Of a DNA stretch of 13,732 nt, positions 1 to 7,740 are shown one piece after another. Below the pieces are notes generated by a model that did not search any database, was not told the origin of the DNA, and saw nothing but the letters and a program-made list of their open reading frames with translations. The translations under genes and the position numbers were made by a program. Location of the stretch: assembly GCA_009760855.2 (NCBI GenBank), contig WPIO01000659.1, positions 1 to 13,732 of the forward strand, written 5' to 3'. Within the stretch, counting starts at the first letter, position 1, and the number at the start of each line of letters is the position of its first letter. This DNA is from Cristatella mucedo (lineage: Eukaryota > Bryozoa > Phylactolaemata > Cristatellidae).

Positions 1-1110
1 CACTGGATCTATTAATCTCGTCGCGTCGCCTTGAAGGACAACCTTAAATTCACGGATAGATTTGTCATGACTGACGAACCAACCTCGTTGGCTAGCGGCA
101 CCACGCGTCAATGATCAAAGACCTGAAAACTCGCCTGTACGCCACGATGGACGACACAGTGGCAAGGTAAGGCATGAAGACAAGAGCATTGCCGCATTAG
201 AACAAAGAACCAACAACACCCTATAAACACGCGTCCTTCGATGAATGTTTACGTTCCCACTACTCCTAATCAGACCTTGCAGCAGCTTACTCTCAGTGCT
301 ACGCCTCACACGACCGTGTGACCACCCGATCGCGACCGCACTATTACGCTCTGGCTCGTGCTTTATAGGGAGGCAAGGTCATAGGTTCGCCGCAAAATCT
401 CATTCTGTAACGAATAATACATCGCACTACGCCTAGTTGTTCTTTCTATCGTGAGTTTTCATAAGCGCCTCCTGTTCTAAGGGAATAGCCATGCTCATCC
501 AAATGCCGTCGGCGCTTGATTTTAGGCCCCCCAACCGCCCGCTACTGTGCAGTGTTGGAACACTACTGCTGAAGGTGACGGGTGGGTAAACCAGGCGTGT
601 GCTGCTTTGAGCTCATCGGCAGCCGCTACTTGGAAGGACCTGTTTTTCAAAGAAGCATTTCAGCAGGAGGAGCGAGTCCAGTTTCTTGGCTCGTCCCCCG
701 CCTTGCACCGCTGCAGCCAGTAGAATGCGAGCGTCAATGATTCCTGCTCACCTATTACAGGCCGATAAGTCCATGCTACCGAAGCAGGCACAGCGTTGAG
801 TGTGCGTCTTTGAACTATTCATCTGTACGCTACTCGTGGGGGCCAAATAATATCTTTTTGGGAATCACGCGCTAATATCAGCAAGCGCCTTTACCACGTT
901 CGTCCCAACGGGACAACCCATATACCAGCGCGGTGCATGGCGGTAGGAAGTGGAACGTTCCGTTACACTGAACTATGCTCACTTACTGCAGTACGTTCAG
1001 CTTACAGATGGCCTCTACGTCAAATAAACATGCGTTATAAAAAAAAATATTTGTGGTATTCTATTCTTTTAAACGACTGAGGTCGACTGCGCACATTATT
1101 GAGGGCAGCA

Positions 1111-1155
1111 AAGCAGTTTCTAGGGCAGGGTAGTAGCCGTGTTAGCAAGTTTGCA
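1111..1155. other. 45-bp segment absent from unit 2
   Basis: In unit 1 the trinucleotide GCA at 1108-1110 recurs at 1153-1155. Unit 2 shows one GCA joined directly to the sequence that follows the second copy (about 8301-8306). This is the footprint of a 45-base deletion through 3-base microhomology, or of the reverse gain. Small extra differences nearby make the exact edges uncertain by a base or two. Confidence 0.75.
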
Positions 1156-1250
1156 GTGTATTCTAGGAACGATTTTTAAAATACGTGACCTGGTTTTTAT
1201 TCCCCGCTTGTACCAAGTTTTTCGCGATTTATAAAGGCGCAGAAAAGCGA

Positions 1251-1276
1251 AGATTTAAAGCGCTTACAACCCCCGA
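1251..1276. other. 26-bp segment absent from unit 2
   Basis: CGA at 1248-1250 and CGA at 1274-1276 bracket 26 bases that are missing from unit 2, where a single CGA is followed by the downstream sequence (near 8390-8400). It is again a microhomology-type junction. Confidence 0.75.
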
Positions 1277-1740
1277 AAAGCGCTGCCACTTGTCGGAAAT
1301 CAGTATCGTTGACCAATAGGTACTTCATCTCGTACAGATCCGCGCGGGAAAGTGGCCCTAGAGTTTGTCTTCGCTCCACCTCATTCCGAACTCTTTTTGC
1401 TTCGTTGAAAATGCCTCGCCTACGTTGACCTGCGAAGTCTGAAATATTTAACTCATTCCTCTCTCGCGGTAATCACGTTAAAGCCAGCCAGCAAAAACTT
1501 TCCTGACACGTCAGCAGACCGAGTGTTAGTTCTGAACCCGTCAAACATGCCGCTGGGGGCGATACTGTATTATTTGCAAAGGGTCACTTTCAACATCGTG
1601 GTTTAAAACTTAAGGCGCTGCGTTCGTTGCGTTTTTTAGCTCAGTCAGAAATAATTTAAACCACTTAGAGAGCGAAGCTACTAGCGTAATGCCGAGTCCT
1701 TAATCATAGGAAATCGGATAGATAAGATATATAAGTATCT

Positions 1741-1750
1741 ACGAATTCGT
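1741..1750. other. 10-bp palindrome beside AT-rich stretch, copy 1
   Basis: ACGAATTCGT is a perfect palindrome directly after an AT-rich stretch (about 1718-1740) that includes AGATA and TATCT in inverted order. The whole patch is conserved at 8822-8854. Confidence 0.5.
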
Positions 1751-1845
1751 CAAGAGTTTCCTAAAGGTTTTCCTTCGAAAGCATATTTGCAATCAAACGA
1801 TAAAGAATGACTGTACTTTCATTTATAAATGTGTGGCCATAGTCG

Positions 1846-1903
1846 GGAATTTCGGAAAGAAAACTATTGTATCTGCAACATAGTTTTTTCTTCTAGAAAT
1901 TCC
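1846..1903. other. Conserved long stem-loop, copy 1
   Basis: The outer stem is GGAATTTC at 1846-1853 with GAAATTCC at 1896-1903, a perfect 8 bp. The inner stem is AAAACTAT at 1860-1867 with ATAGTTTT at 1880-1887, also 8 bp, with a 12-base apical loop. Unit 2 has the same fold at 8951-9005 despite length changes in both arms. It could act in DNA as a cruciform or in RNA; no family is recognised. Confidence 0.65.
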
Positions 1904-2581
1904 AACCCATCGGATTTGGCTGAGAGTGGCATTTATTGAGCGGGCAGTCAAAACGCGAGCAGGTGTACATTATAAACGGCTCTGAGTGTGTCGGTCGGTT
2001 CGTCGGCTTGTGCTCTAATTTGAAGACATCAGTTGTAAAGTAATTTGCGACGGTCAGATTTTGCATCAATGCTCTTCTAATACTACCGATTACCTTCGTG
2101 ATCCGAAGCTACACTGACTTTTTTTGTAATAATACCTCAACGGGCTAGTTCTGTGGCATGATATTTTAGGAAATCTAATTATTTTACCTATGCCTCGTAT
2201 TAAACCTGAAATCCTGCGGAGACCATGCCTTTCAGTTTCGTATGCTTCCAAAGCCTGGCACTCACTCATGACCTGCATCACCGACATCTCCCCGATTTGA
2301 CCACAATTTAATAGAAATTAGAAACGCATATATTTATAAACAGCAGTTTTTAGTGGGCCCCTGCGATTCGTCCTGTAAACGCTGATCCGTGCTGACCACT
2401 GTGCATTCTGCAACTAAGCACACTTTCGCGATGACCGCGTGCATGCCACCCCAAGCATTTTGTTCTTGTGGTTTATGGAGCACGATAAACGAATAATGAT
2501 TCGACCGTGCCATCGTTTGCAGCAAACGGTTAAGTGTCTACCAAGAGATTGCTTTCTATGATGGGTGCGTCATCTAATGTA

Positions 2582-2599
2582 TTATTGTTATTGTTATTG
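2582..2599. repeat. (TTATTG)x3 microsatellite, copy 1
   Basis: Three perfect TTATTG units. Unit 2 has the same three units at 9665-9682, so this short repeat has not changed length although single-base indels are common around it. Confidence 0.8.
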
Positions 2600-2861
2600 A
2601 GATGTTATTACTTGGGTCAATGTAGCGGCACTTTGATTTTCGTGACTGTGGGCGCTTGCGTGTGTTTAGATTTGTGTCAGGTGTAATCTACTATTTGACG
2701 ATCGTGGGGAACGATCCTATCTAAGCGCTCGTGCTCAGTCTTTGATTGTCGATTTACGGTAGATCTGTAAGTTCGTTGTTTGTGGAAATATGCTCTGTGA
2801 TGGAAAACTGTTGAGTAAAAATTCACGGGTATGTGATTGGGGGGAAACTTGATGGGTTATG

Positions 2862-2901
2862 CCGCCTGAGCGGGTGGCAGGCTCATCTCAACGAGAGCCT
2901 G
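2862..2901. other. Twin hairpins, copy 1
   Basis: The first hairpin is CCGC at 2862-2865, loop CTGA, GCGG at 2870-2873. A few bases on, CAGGCT at 2878-2883 pairs with AGCCTG at 2896-2901, enclosing CTC-AAC-GAG at 2887-2895 with three unpaired bases on one side. Both hairpins recur in unit 2 although the sequence just upstream is poorly conserved. Confidence 0.6.
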
Positions 2902-3152
2902 GTGAGCGGATCCTGGCGTTTTGTCTGCGAGGTTATCGCTCATCGGCACCAAGACCGCACCGCTTAGGTGACACAAAATCGCAAGTTAGGTATCCCTGGA
3001 GACACGCCCCAGATATGTGCGTAATTTTAAAAGTGGTAAGACTTTGTTCGCGACGAGCTACGCTTCTTACAAGGTACAGTTGGAATTGAGTAACGGATGA
3101 GAACTTGCCATGAAAGTGCTCACAGATAACGTGTACGAGTACCTGAGCCGTG

Positions 3153-3175
3153 ACCTTCTTTCAATCTAAGAAGGT
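3153..3175. other. 8-bp hairpin, copy 1
   Basis: ACCTTCTT at 3153-3160 and AAGAAGGT at 3168-3175 are exact reverse complements around a 7-base loop. No T-run follows, so a bacterial-type terminator is not indicated. Confidence 0.65.
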
Positions 3176-3340
3176 TCAAGGGCGACTTGGTCAGCGGAAA
3201 GTTCGGAGAGGATGCATTCGTGCCGATTCATTTAAAGTTTAGTATGACCGAATTTGGTTTTTGCCTTTGTGACAGCACGAAAGAAATGAAGGCCATGGTT
3301 ATCGATATTTGCTTACGGCTCTTTAAAGCAGTTGATGATA

Positions 3341-3398
3341 GTGCGGTGTAGCAGTCGTCCGCGTGCAGTGGAGAGACCTAGAGGCCCAAAAACCGCAC
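3341..3398. other. 7-bp stem closing a variable interior, copy 1
   Basis: GTGCGGT at 3341-3347 is the exact reverse complement of ACCGCAC at 3392-3398, with 44 bases between. The arms are unchanged in unit 2 (10375-10381 and 10423-10429), while the interior has changed by several indels to 41 bases. Confidence 0.5.
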
Positions 3399-3475
3399 CG
3401 ATAATAGTGCTACTAGGAGCTGATTAATAGCCAATCCACGCGCAAAGCCCTGATCCCACTTGAACCACGACTAGC

Positions 3476-3485
3476 GGGGGGGGGG
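3476..3485. repeat. G10 homopolymer, unit 1 only
   Basis: Ten consecutive G with no counterpart in unit 2, where the matching stretch near 10498-10512 is about 30 bases shorter. Long G-runs are common error sites as well as mutation hotspots, so this length should not be trusted without raw reads. Confidence 0.8.
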
Positions 3486-4673
3486 ATGGGCTTTATGGAC
3501 ATTTTATGGCGTTTCATGTGAAGCATTAAACGCAACAAACTGACTGCCCACAGCAGTGGCAGTGGTTACAGATACACCGTGCTAGTGACAGCGTTTGGGG
3601 ACACAAACATAGGCCATCGAAGGACGTTTAGTATCCGAAGAAAGGTCTTGACTTGAGTACGCAACGGTAAGCTTGCCAAAGACGATCGTGCTCAATTAAG
3701 GAAACATAAGGTCTGGCCAATCGTGCCCACAACATCTTCATTAGAAGAGAGGAAAAACTTTGCTACAAACGATTCCGAAGGGTTTTGATTCCTTATACGT
3801 AAGCGGGGGACTCAGCCGCCAATTATTCCCATTATCCTGGTTTAAACCCGAACGAAAATGAACTGACGTCATTAAAGGACCTTCGACTAAAATCAATTTA
3901 CTTAGGACCCAACACACGAACAAAAATTACATAGCAGTTTAACCAAGAACGTCCTTTTAGAAAAATGGCTACCATATATAAAGTCTTGTAAAACGAGCTC
4001 GTCCGATGAAGACCCTCGGCTCGTACTATATGACCATCAGCAATGGCAGATAACATACTTGTGTGAAATCCTGACCCCGACATGTCTAACGGATAGCTCA
4101 GTATAAGCCGGGCTGTATTAGTTCTTAAATGTACTACAGCTAGAAGATGCAAAATAAGCGGGATATTCTGGAGGTCCTGCCACCTAGGCTGTTGTTTCTC
4201 GTTTTTAATCAGCGCCCGGTAAAGTAATTATTACGATCTTGTACAAAGCACATTAGAATAACCAACTCTCAGCTCAGTTTTGGTCGGGATTTAAATTCCA
4301 GCTGCCCACTGAAACATTACTCTTCCGTGAAACCGATGACAATATAAGCGGCAACGCCGAGTCTCCCGTCGCGGTCCCAGGCTTGCAAGACGTATCAACG
4401 GCGATCGACACTATTGATCGTCGTATCTTACGTGAACGATCGAGAACAGCTATCATTCTCGCAGGCGAGGCTCTGGCGTGTTTCAAATCGTCTTTGTCCT
4501 ATCTCGTTCATTGAGCGGCGTACGGAGATTAGGTCAGCTCAGCATAAACAGTCACCCATCGGGTCCTGCATGCGTCCATCCTCGGTACTTTGATCATTTA
4601 TATTACGTACCTCTAGTAAGAGTGATATTGAAGCCAATTGAGTCGGCCAGTACTGTTCTGCATGCACTATTCG

Positions 4674-4685
4674 GACGCATGCGTC
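4674..4685. other. 12-bp perfect palindrome, copy 1
   Basis: GACGCATGCGTC reads the same on both strands. It could bind a dimeric protein, but no partner or gene context is visible. It lies within the near-identical block. Confidence 0.7.
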
Positions 4686-4861
4686 GTTTTAATTATCGGA
4701 ACCTGCAGTAGCGATTGAAAAACTTAATGCGTACCTTGCAGGCATTCAATCCTGGGTGACGGTAAATTTCCTTAAACACAACGACTATACGTCGCTGCTG
4801 CTACTCGTAAGATCCTCCAATAGGTGGTGGTAGTGTGCGTCGGTCACCGTTACGATGAAAT

Positions 4862-5242
4862 TCAAGTTTCTTCTATGAAAAGCTGCCTAAACTTTAAAAA
4901 CTGTATTAGGAAGACAGCGAGAAGAACAGCACATCCGATTGTTGTCAAAGTTGTCCAACTACGTGCCACTATGGCTTGCCAGCAATTCAGGTAGCCGCGA
5001 GTAGTCACTGAGCTAGATTTTTGTGATTCCATTCTCGCTGAGCTACCAAAGAAGCCACTAGGGCCACAGCAGCTTGAACTTATTACGACTGGAAGGCTAG
5101 TTAAAAATGCGATAGGTTTTGCAAAGTGGACAGAGTCCTGAAGGGGATTCAATGGCTTTCGTTTATTTAACAGATACTCAGCAAAGTCAATTCGCAGACT
5201 CACGAAGCCCCCCTGCCCATGGCTCATCTTCATCGATCCCAT
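4862..5242 (-). CDS. Doubtful hypothetical ORF, 126 codons, copy 1
   Basis: This is the longest ATG frame of the unit, identical in both copies. The product would have a polar N-terminus, a moderately hydrophobic middle (about residues 40-65, with two adjacent Cys), and a stronger hydrophobic segment at about residues 103-116 close to the C-terminus, as in a tail-anchored or single-pass membrane protein. No family is recognised. There is no ribosome-binding site before the first ATG, three ATG codons fall within the first six, and overlapping frames exist on the plus strand. The length is within chance for this much sequence, and identity between copies follows from the whole block being identical. 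I think it is probably not a gene. Confidence 0.12.
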   Translation of the reverse strand: MGSMKMSHGQGGFVSLRIDFAEYLLNKRKPLNPLQDSVHFAKPIAFLTSLPVVISSSCCGPSGFFGSSARMESQKSSSVTTRGYLNCWQAIVARSWTTLTTIGCAVLLAVFLIQFLKFRQLFIEET

Positions 5243-5725
5243 CTATCTATAACAAACCGACTAACCAGCTTTGGCCATGTATTGCCCGTAGATCGTCACA
5301 AGGTAATAAGTAAGCAGTTCATTCCTTTTCTTCAATGCTGTTATCGAAAGAAGCTTTACCTTTACGGATGCAAGCTTTTAGAACCCATTCTAACTATTCT
5401 TTAGCTAAAGCGTTCACTCTTCTGCTACCGACTGTCGGGCATCCTTTCCGAGAACCAGGGTGGTAGCACTAAGGCTACTCACCGAGTATGCATTAGTCTC
5501 TCGCGATCCATTACCAAACTGATAGCGGAGCGTGCAATCGTGAGGAGGAAGAATTGAACCCTCGCAGCTATATCAAGCGTGGAGAATGTTTGTGTTTATA
5601 TCCCGGGCATACGACGATGTGCACCGGCTGAGCGAATTGAACCTGTGGCTCAATTAATTCTGGGTTTCGACTGCACGGGCACACGTGAACAAGTAGCGGC
5701 CGCCATTCGGCTTCCCAGAGTCGAA

Positions 5726-5746
5726 GACCTCACACTCGTCGAGGTC
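5726..5746. other. 6-bp inverted repeat, copy 1
   Basis: GACCTC at 5726-5731 and GAGGTC at 5741-5746 flank a 9-base spacer. It is repeated at 12684-12704. It is short enough to be chance. Confidence 0.4.
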
Positions 5747-5842
5747 GTATAGGTTGCTCTCGGTCGGACTCTGAGTCCCTCGGTGCCGGTAACGATTAGG
5801 AGCCATGTTTCTGTGGTAAGCAATGCTTTCAGAATTGCATTT

Positions 5843-5874
5843 AAGAGCCAGTTTCTGTTCAAGTAGCTCTTTTT
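5843..5874 (+). other. Hairpin followed by T-run, copy 1
   Basis: AAGAGC at 5843-5848 pairs with GCTCTT at 5866-5871 around a 17-base loop, and five T follow on from the stem end (5870-5874). The shape resembles an intrinsic terminator, but the stem is short, the loop long, and no gene lies upstream to end. It is repeated exactly at 12801-12832. Confidence 0.35.
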
Positions 5875-6759
5875 ATTGTGTACAGCAAGCCATGCAATCG
5901 CTACGATGATAAAGCTTTACAGCAGCGCCGCGATCAACGTTGAAATAGTCAGGACGGTGTAACGGAATGGACTGGGCTAGACGGTGCCCAATGCTCGTCC
6001 AGTCGCTCTCACAGACGCCAACCGCATCCTCTCCGTTGCCTGACCTCATGGCTTGACTTCCGGGCCGTTCACGAGGCTGCTACCTTGTTCTCTGCTGGCC
6101 GAGTCGTGAATGCCTAACGGGCAACGTATAGGCACGCGTTACAAGTGTGCCCCAGCAATGGGAGCGGAGCAGTCCGCGGCTAGAGCCTGTCTGTGCTGGC
6201 CATGCGGGCTAGCTGCAACGACTGCGCCCACTTACCGAGGAGCACATGCGCGGTGTGGGCGCGTACACGAGGTTGAGCGCCAGATCTTCTAGCTCGGTTC
6301 CGGCGGGGCACAGCACTAGCAGCGCATTGCCGCACACTCGACGTGCCTGCAAGGACGTGACGACGAAACGGCTAAACGCACGCCCGAGCGCCTCCTAACA
6401 TTGCCGCCTGCTGACAGCACGGCAAGTCAGTTCACACGACGCTGCATTCACGGCCAGCCGCGAAGCGGTAAGCGATTGATGAATAAGAGTGCAAGCAAAC
6501 GTGCCTACCTCAAACGATTCGCAGTACTGAAGGAAACTATTCTCATCTATACCAACGATAGATTCCGTCGCCCGGTAGAAGTTGTCCCGACATCGGTTAT
6601 AGTTCTCTTTAGAGCACGTTGAAGGGACCCATGGTGAAGCGTGCACGCTGAAGAAGCCGAGAATACGCGCTTGAAAGTCAGAATGCAAGAGCTCTGCGTC
6701 GACCATGCGAAGAACAAGCTTAGTGCGGCGTAGGAAGCCGACGCGCGAAAGCCCGCCGT

Positions 6760-6872
6760 AAGGATTCTAACTCGCGAGCGGCCCTCTTTCGTCACTTACC
6801 AGGACAGCACTAGCGCGCCCAAAACAAAGCAGCAACGATGCATATCCATCTGGATGTAGCAGCAGTCGATAG
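6760..6872. other. 113-bp tract present only in unit 1
   Basis: Unit 1 has 113 bases between the end of the near-identical block and the shared 15-base tail. Unit 2 joins these two directly at 13717/13718. No direct repeat flanks the tract, so the direction (loss from unit 2 or gain in unit 1) is not decided. It contains a 6-base hairpin, ATATCC at 6842-6847 and GGATGT at 6852-6857 with one G:T pair. Confidence 0.9.
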
Positions 6873-7391
6873 CGAAATTCTGTGTGGCACTGGATCTATT
6901 AATCTCGTCGCGTCGCCTTGAAGGACAACCTTAAATTCACGATAGATTCTGTCATGACTGCACGAACCAACCTAGTTGGCTTAGCGGCACCACGCGTCCA
7001 ATGATCAAAGACCTGAAACTCGCTGTACGCCCACGATGACGACACAGTGCAAGGTAACGTGCATGAAGACCAAGAGCATTGCCGCATTAGAAAAGAACCA
7101 AACAAAATCCTATATAACGCGTCTGATATGACGGTTGACTTCCAACTGACTCCTAATCAGACTTGCAGCAGCTTACGCTCAGTGCTACGACTCACCGACC
7201 GTGTGACCACGCTCCGACCGACCTAGTACGCTCTGGCTCGTGCCTTATATAGGAGCAAGGTCATAGGTCGCGCAATAATCTCATCTGTAAAGAATAATAA
7301 ATCGCACTACTCCTAGTTTTCTTTCTATCGTGGATGTTTCATAAGCGCCTCAGTTCTAAGGGAATAGCCCTGCTCATACTTCGTTGCTGAG

Positions 7392-7459
7392 GTTACAATA
7401 ATAATAACAGTATACAATTTAATGTAATATATATGTTAGATAATATAAGAATAAAACGT
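7392..7459. other. AT-rich tract opening the unit-2 insert
   Basis: About five of every six bases are A or T over some 68 bases, in a window otherwise near 50% GC. It includes AAT triplets and an alternating AT run near 7429-7434. Such a tract could be a DNA-unwinding or promoter-like element, or simply a patch of foreign composition. No specific motif is recognised. Confidence 0.8.
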
Positions 7460-7740
7460 TTGAATGGATTTCCTCAGATACCTGAATCTCCTTCTGGCAC
7501 TTTACAGATGCTGTAAAGAAAGCCTAAGCAAACTAATGGAGGAAACATCATTCCAGCGTCCAGCCCGTAATCGCGATGCGTTGCAGCAACCCGGAGCATC
7601 CTTTTTTGTCTGACCGAACCTCTCCGCAATCTAAGTGGTAATTTAAACCGCACGCGGCGTATTGCCGGAGCCTGATCGAACCTTCCTGCTGGTTTAGCCG
7701 TCCGATCGGCAAGTCGCGTAGTAGAACCTGCATACTTTAT
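7396..7740 (-). other. 115-codon open frame if TGA encodes Trp
   Basis: On the minus strand this frame runs from just after a TAA (complement of 7741-7743) to a TAA (complement of 7393-7395), with 115 sense codons if the single TGA (complement of 7474-7476) is read as tryptophan. Its first ATG is the complement of 7597-7599, giving 68 residues. With the standard code the frame stops at that TGA. The C-terminal third is rich in Ile, Leu, Asn and Tyr and ends in a run of Leu, like a membrane segment, but that is also what a T-rich strand gives by chance. I do not recognise a family. A plus-strand frame, 7391-7513, is open for 41 codons in the standard code over the same DNA. Either could be chance. 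Confidence 0.2.
7469..7545. other. Nested inverted repeats with cloverleaf-like spacing
   Basis: Seven bases at 7469-7475 (TTTCCTC) are the exact reverse complement of 7539-7545 (GAGGAAA). Inside lies a perfect 8-base inverted repeat, CTTTACAG at 7500-7507 and CTGTAAAG at 7511-7518, with ATG between, and a weaker AGAT/ATCT pair at about 7476-7489. The 77-base span with a 7-base closing stem and a central hairpin has tRNA-like proportions, best on the minus strand. However, the usual conserved tRNA bases are mostly missing: the position before the would-be anticodon CAT is G rather than T, and the T-loop reads TTCAGGT. The inverted repeats are certain; a tRNA is not supported. Confidence 0.6.

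Larger units (their letters stand above)
1..4244. repeat. Indel-rich half of unit 1, no gene seen
   Basis: This part is alignable throughout to 6888-11202, but with frequent single-base gains and losses, many in homopolymers (for example nine A at about 1039-1047 against eight in unit 2), plus substitutions and gaps of 26-50 bases. The indels are not multiples of three, and no frame survives in both copies, so a conserved protein gene is unlikely. Divergence is uneven: 1400-1544 is identical in both copies, while about 500-720 and 3470-3640 differ heavily. Apart from the hairpins and short repeats listed separately, I see nothing functional in it. Confidence 0.85.
4245..6759. repeat. Near-identical block, copy 1 (2,515 bp)
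   Basis: This block matches 11203-13717 at a constant offset of 6,958, so there is no net insertion or deletion along it. By eye I find only two differences, both C/T: T at 5414 against C at 12372, and C at 6180 against T at 13138. The boundaries are sharp: before 4245 the copies differ by several indels within 30 bases, and after 6759 unit 2 jumps 113 bases ahead. GC content rises toward the right end (about 5950-6400). Its many short frames on both strands overlap each other and resemble no known protein. Recent gene conversion, strong constraint, or selective assembly correction could each explain the identity. Confidence 0.93.
1..6887. repeat. Tandem repeat unit 1 (about 6.9 kb monomer)
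   Basis: The opening bases at 1-30 recur at 6888-6917, and the two units can be followed side by side in the same order and orientation to the end of the window. Unit 1 consists of an indel-rich part (1-4244), a block matching unit 2 almost perfectly (4245-6759), a 113-base tract found only here (6760-6872), and a shared 15-base tail (6873-6887). No frame in it looks coding. It lacks the roughly 385-base insert carried by unit 2 at the place corresponding to about position 498. The biological class (satellite, circle, array) is inference; the repeat itself is directly visible. Confidence 0.97.

Noticed and set aside
880-905. GCGCCTTTACC resembling the conserved loop of U5 snRNA.
   Set aside because: The loop match is incomplete, and there is no flanking stem or Sm site.
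2859-3089. Plus-strand 76-codon frame over the twin hairpins.
   Set aside because: It is destroyed by indels in unit 2 and is of chance length.
5550-5645. Two minus-strand B-box-like motifs (complement of GAATTGAACC at about 5552-5561 and about 5632-5642), as in tRNA genes.
   Set aside because: Neither has a pairing T-stem, matching acceptor arms or an A box at a suitable distance.
5826-5880. Stretch with CAGTTTCTGT preceded by ATTTAA, reminiscent of the 3' part of euglenozoan spliced-leader exons as I remember them.
   Set aside because: Only about ten bases match in a row, the spacing and exon end do not fit, no GT splice donor follows at the right place, and the stretch is part of a simple hairpin. 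A true spliced leader should match almost fully.
6395-6706. Overlapping frames of 103 codons (minus) and 73 codons (plus), both duplicated at 13353-13664 and 13359-13580.
   Set aside because: They overlap on opposite strands, match no family I know, and their conservation only reflects the identical block.
7474-7520. Gly-Asp-Ser-Gly in the minus-strand frame of the insert, the active-site motif of trypsin-like proteases.
   Set aside because: Four residues in a short frame with no His or Asp catalytic context; chance.
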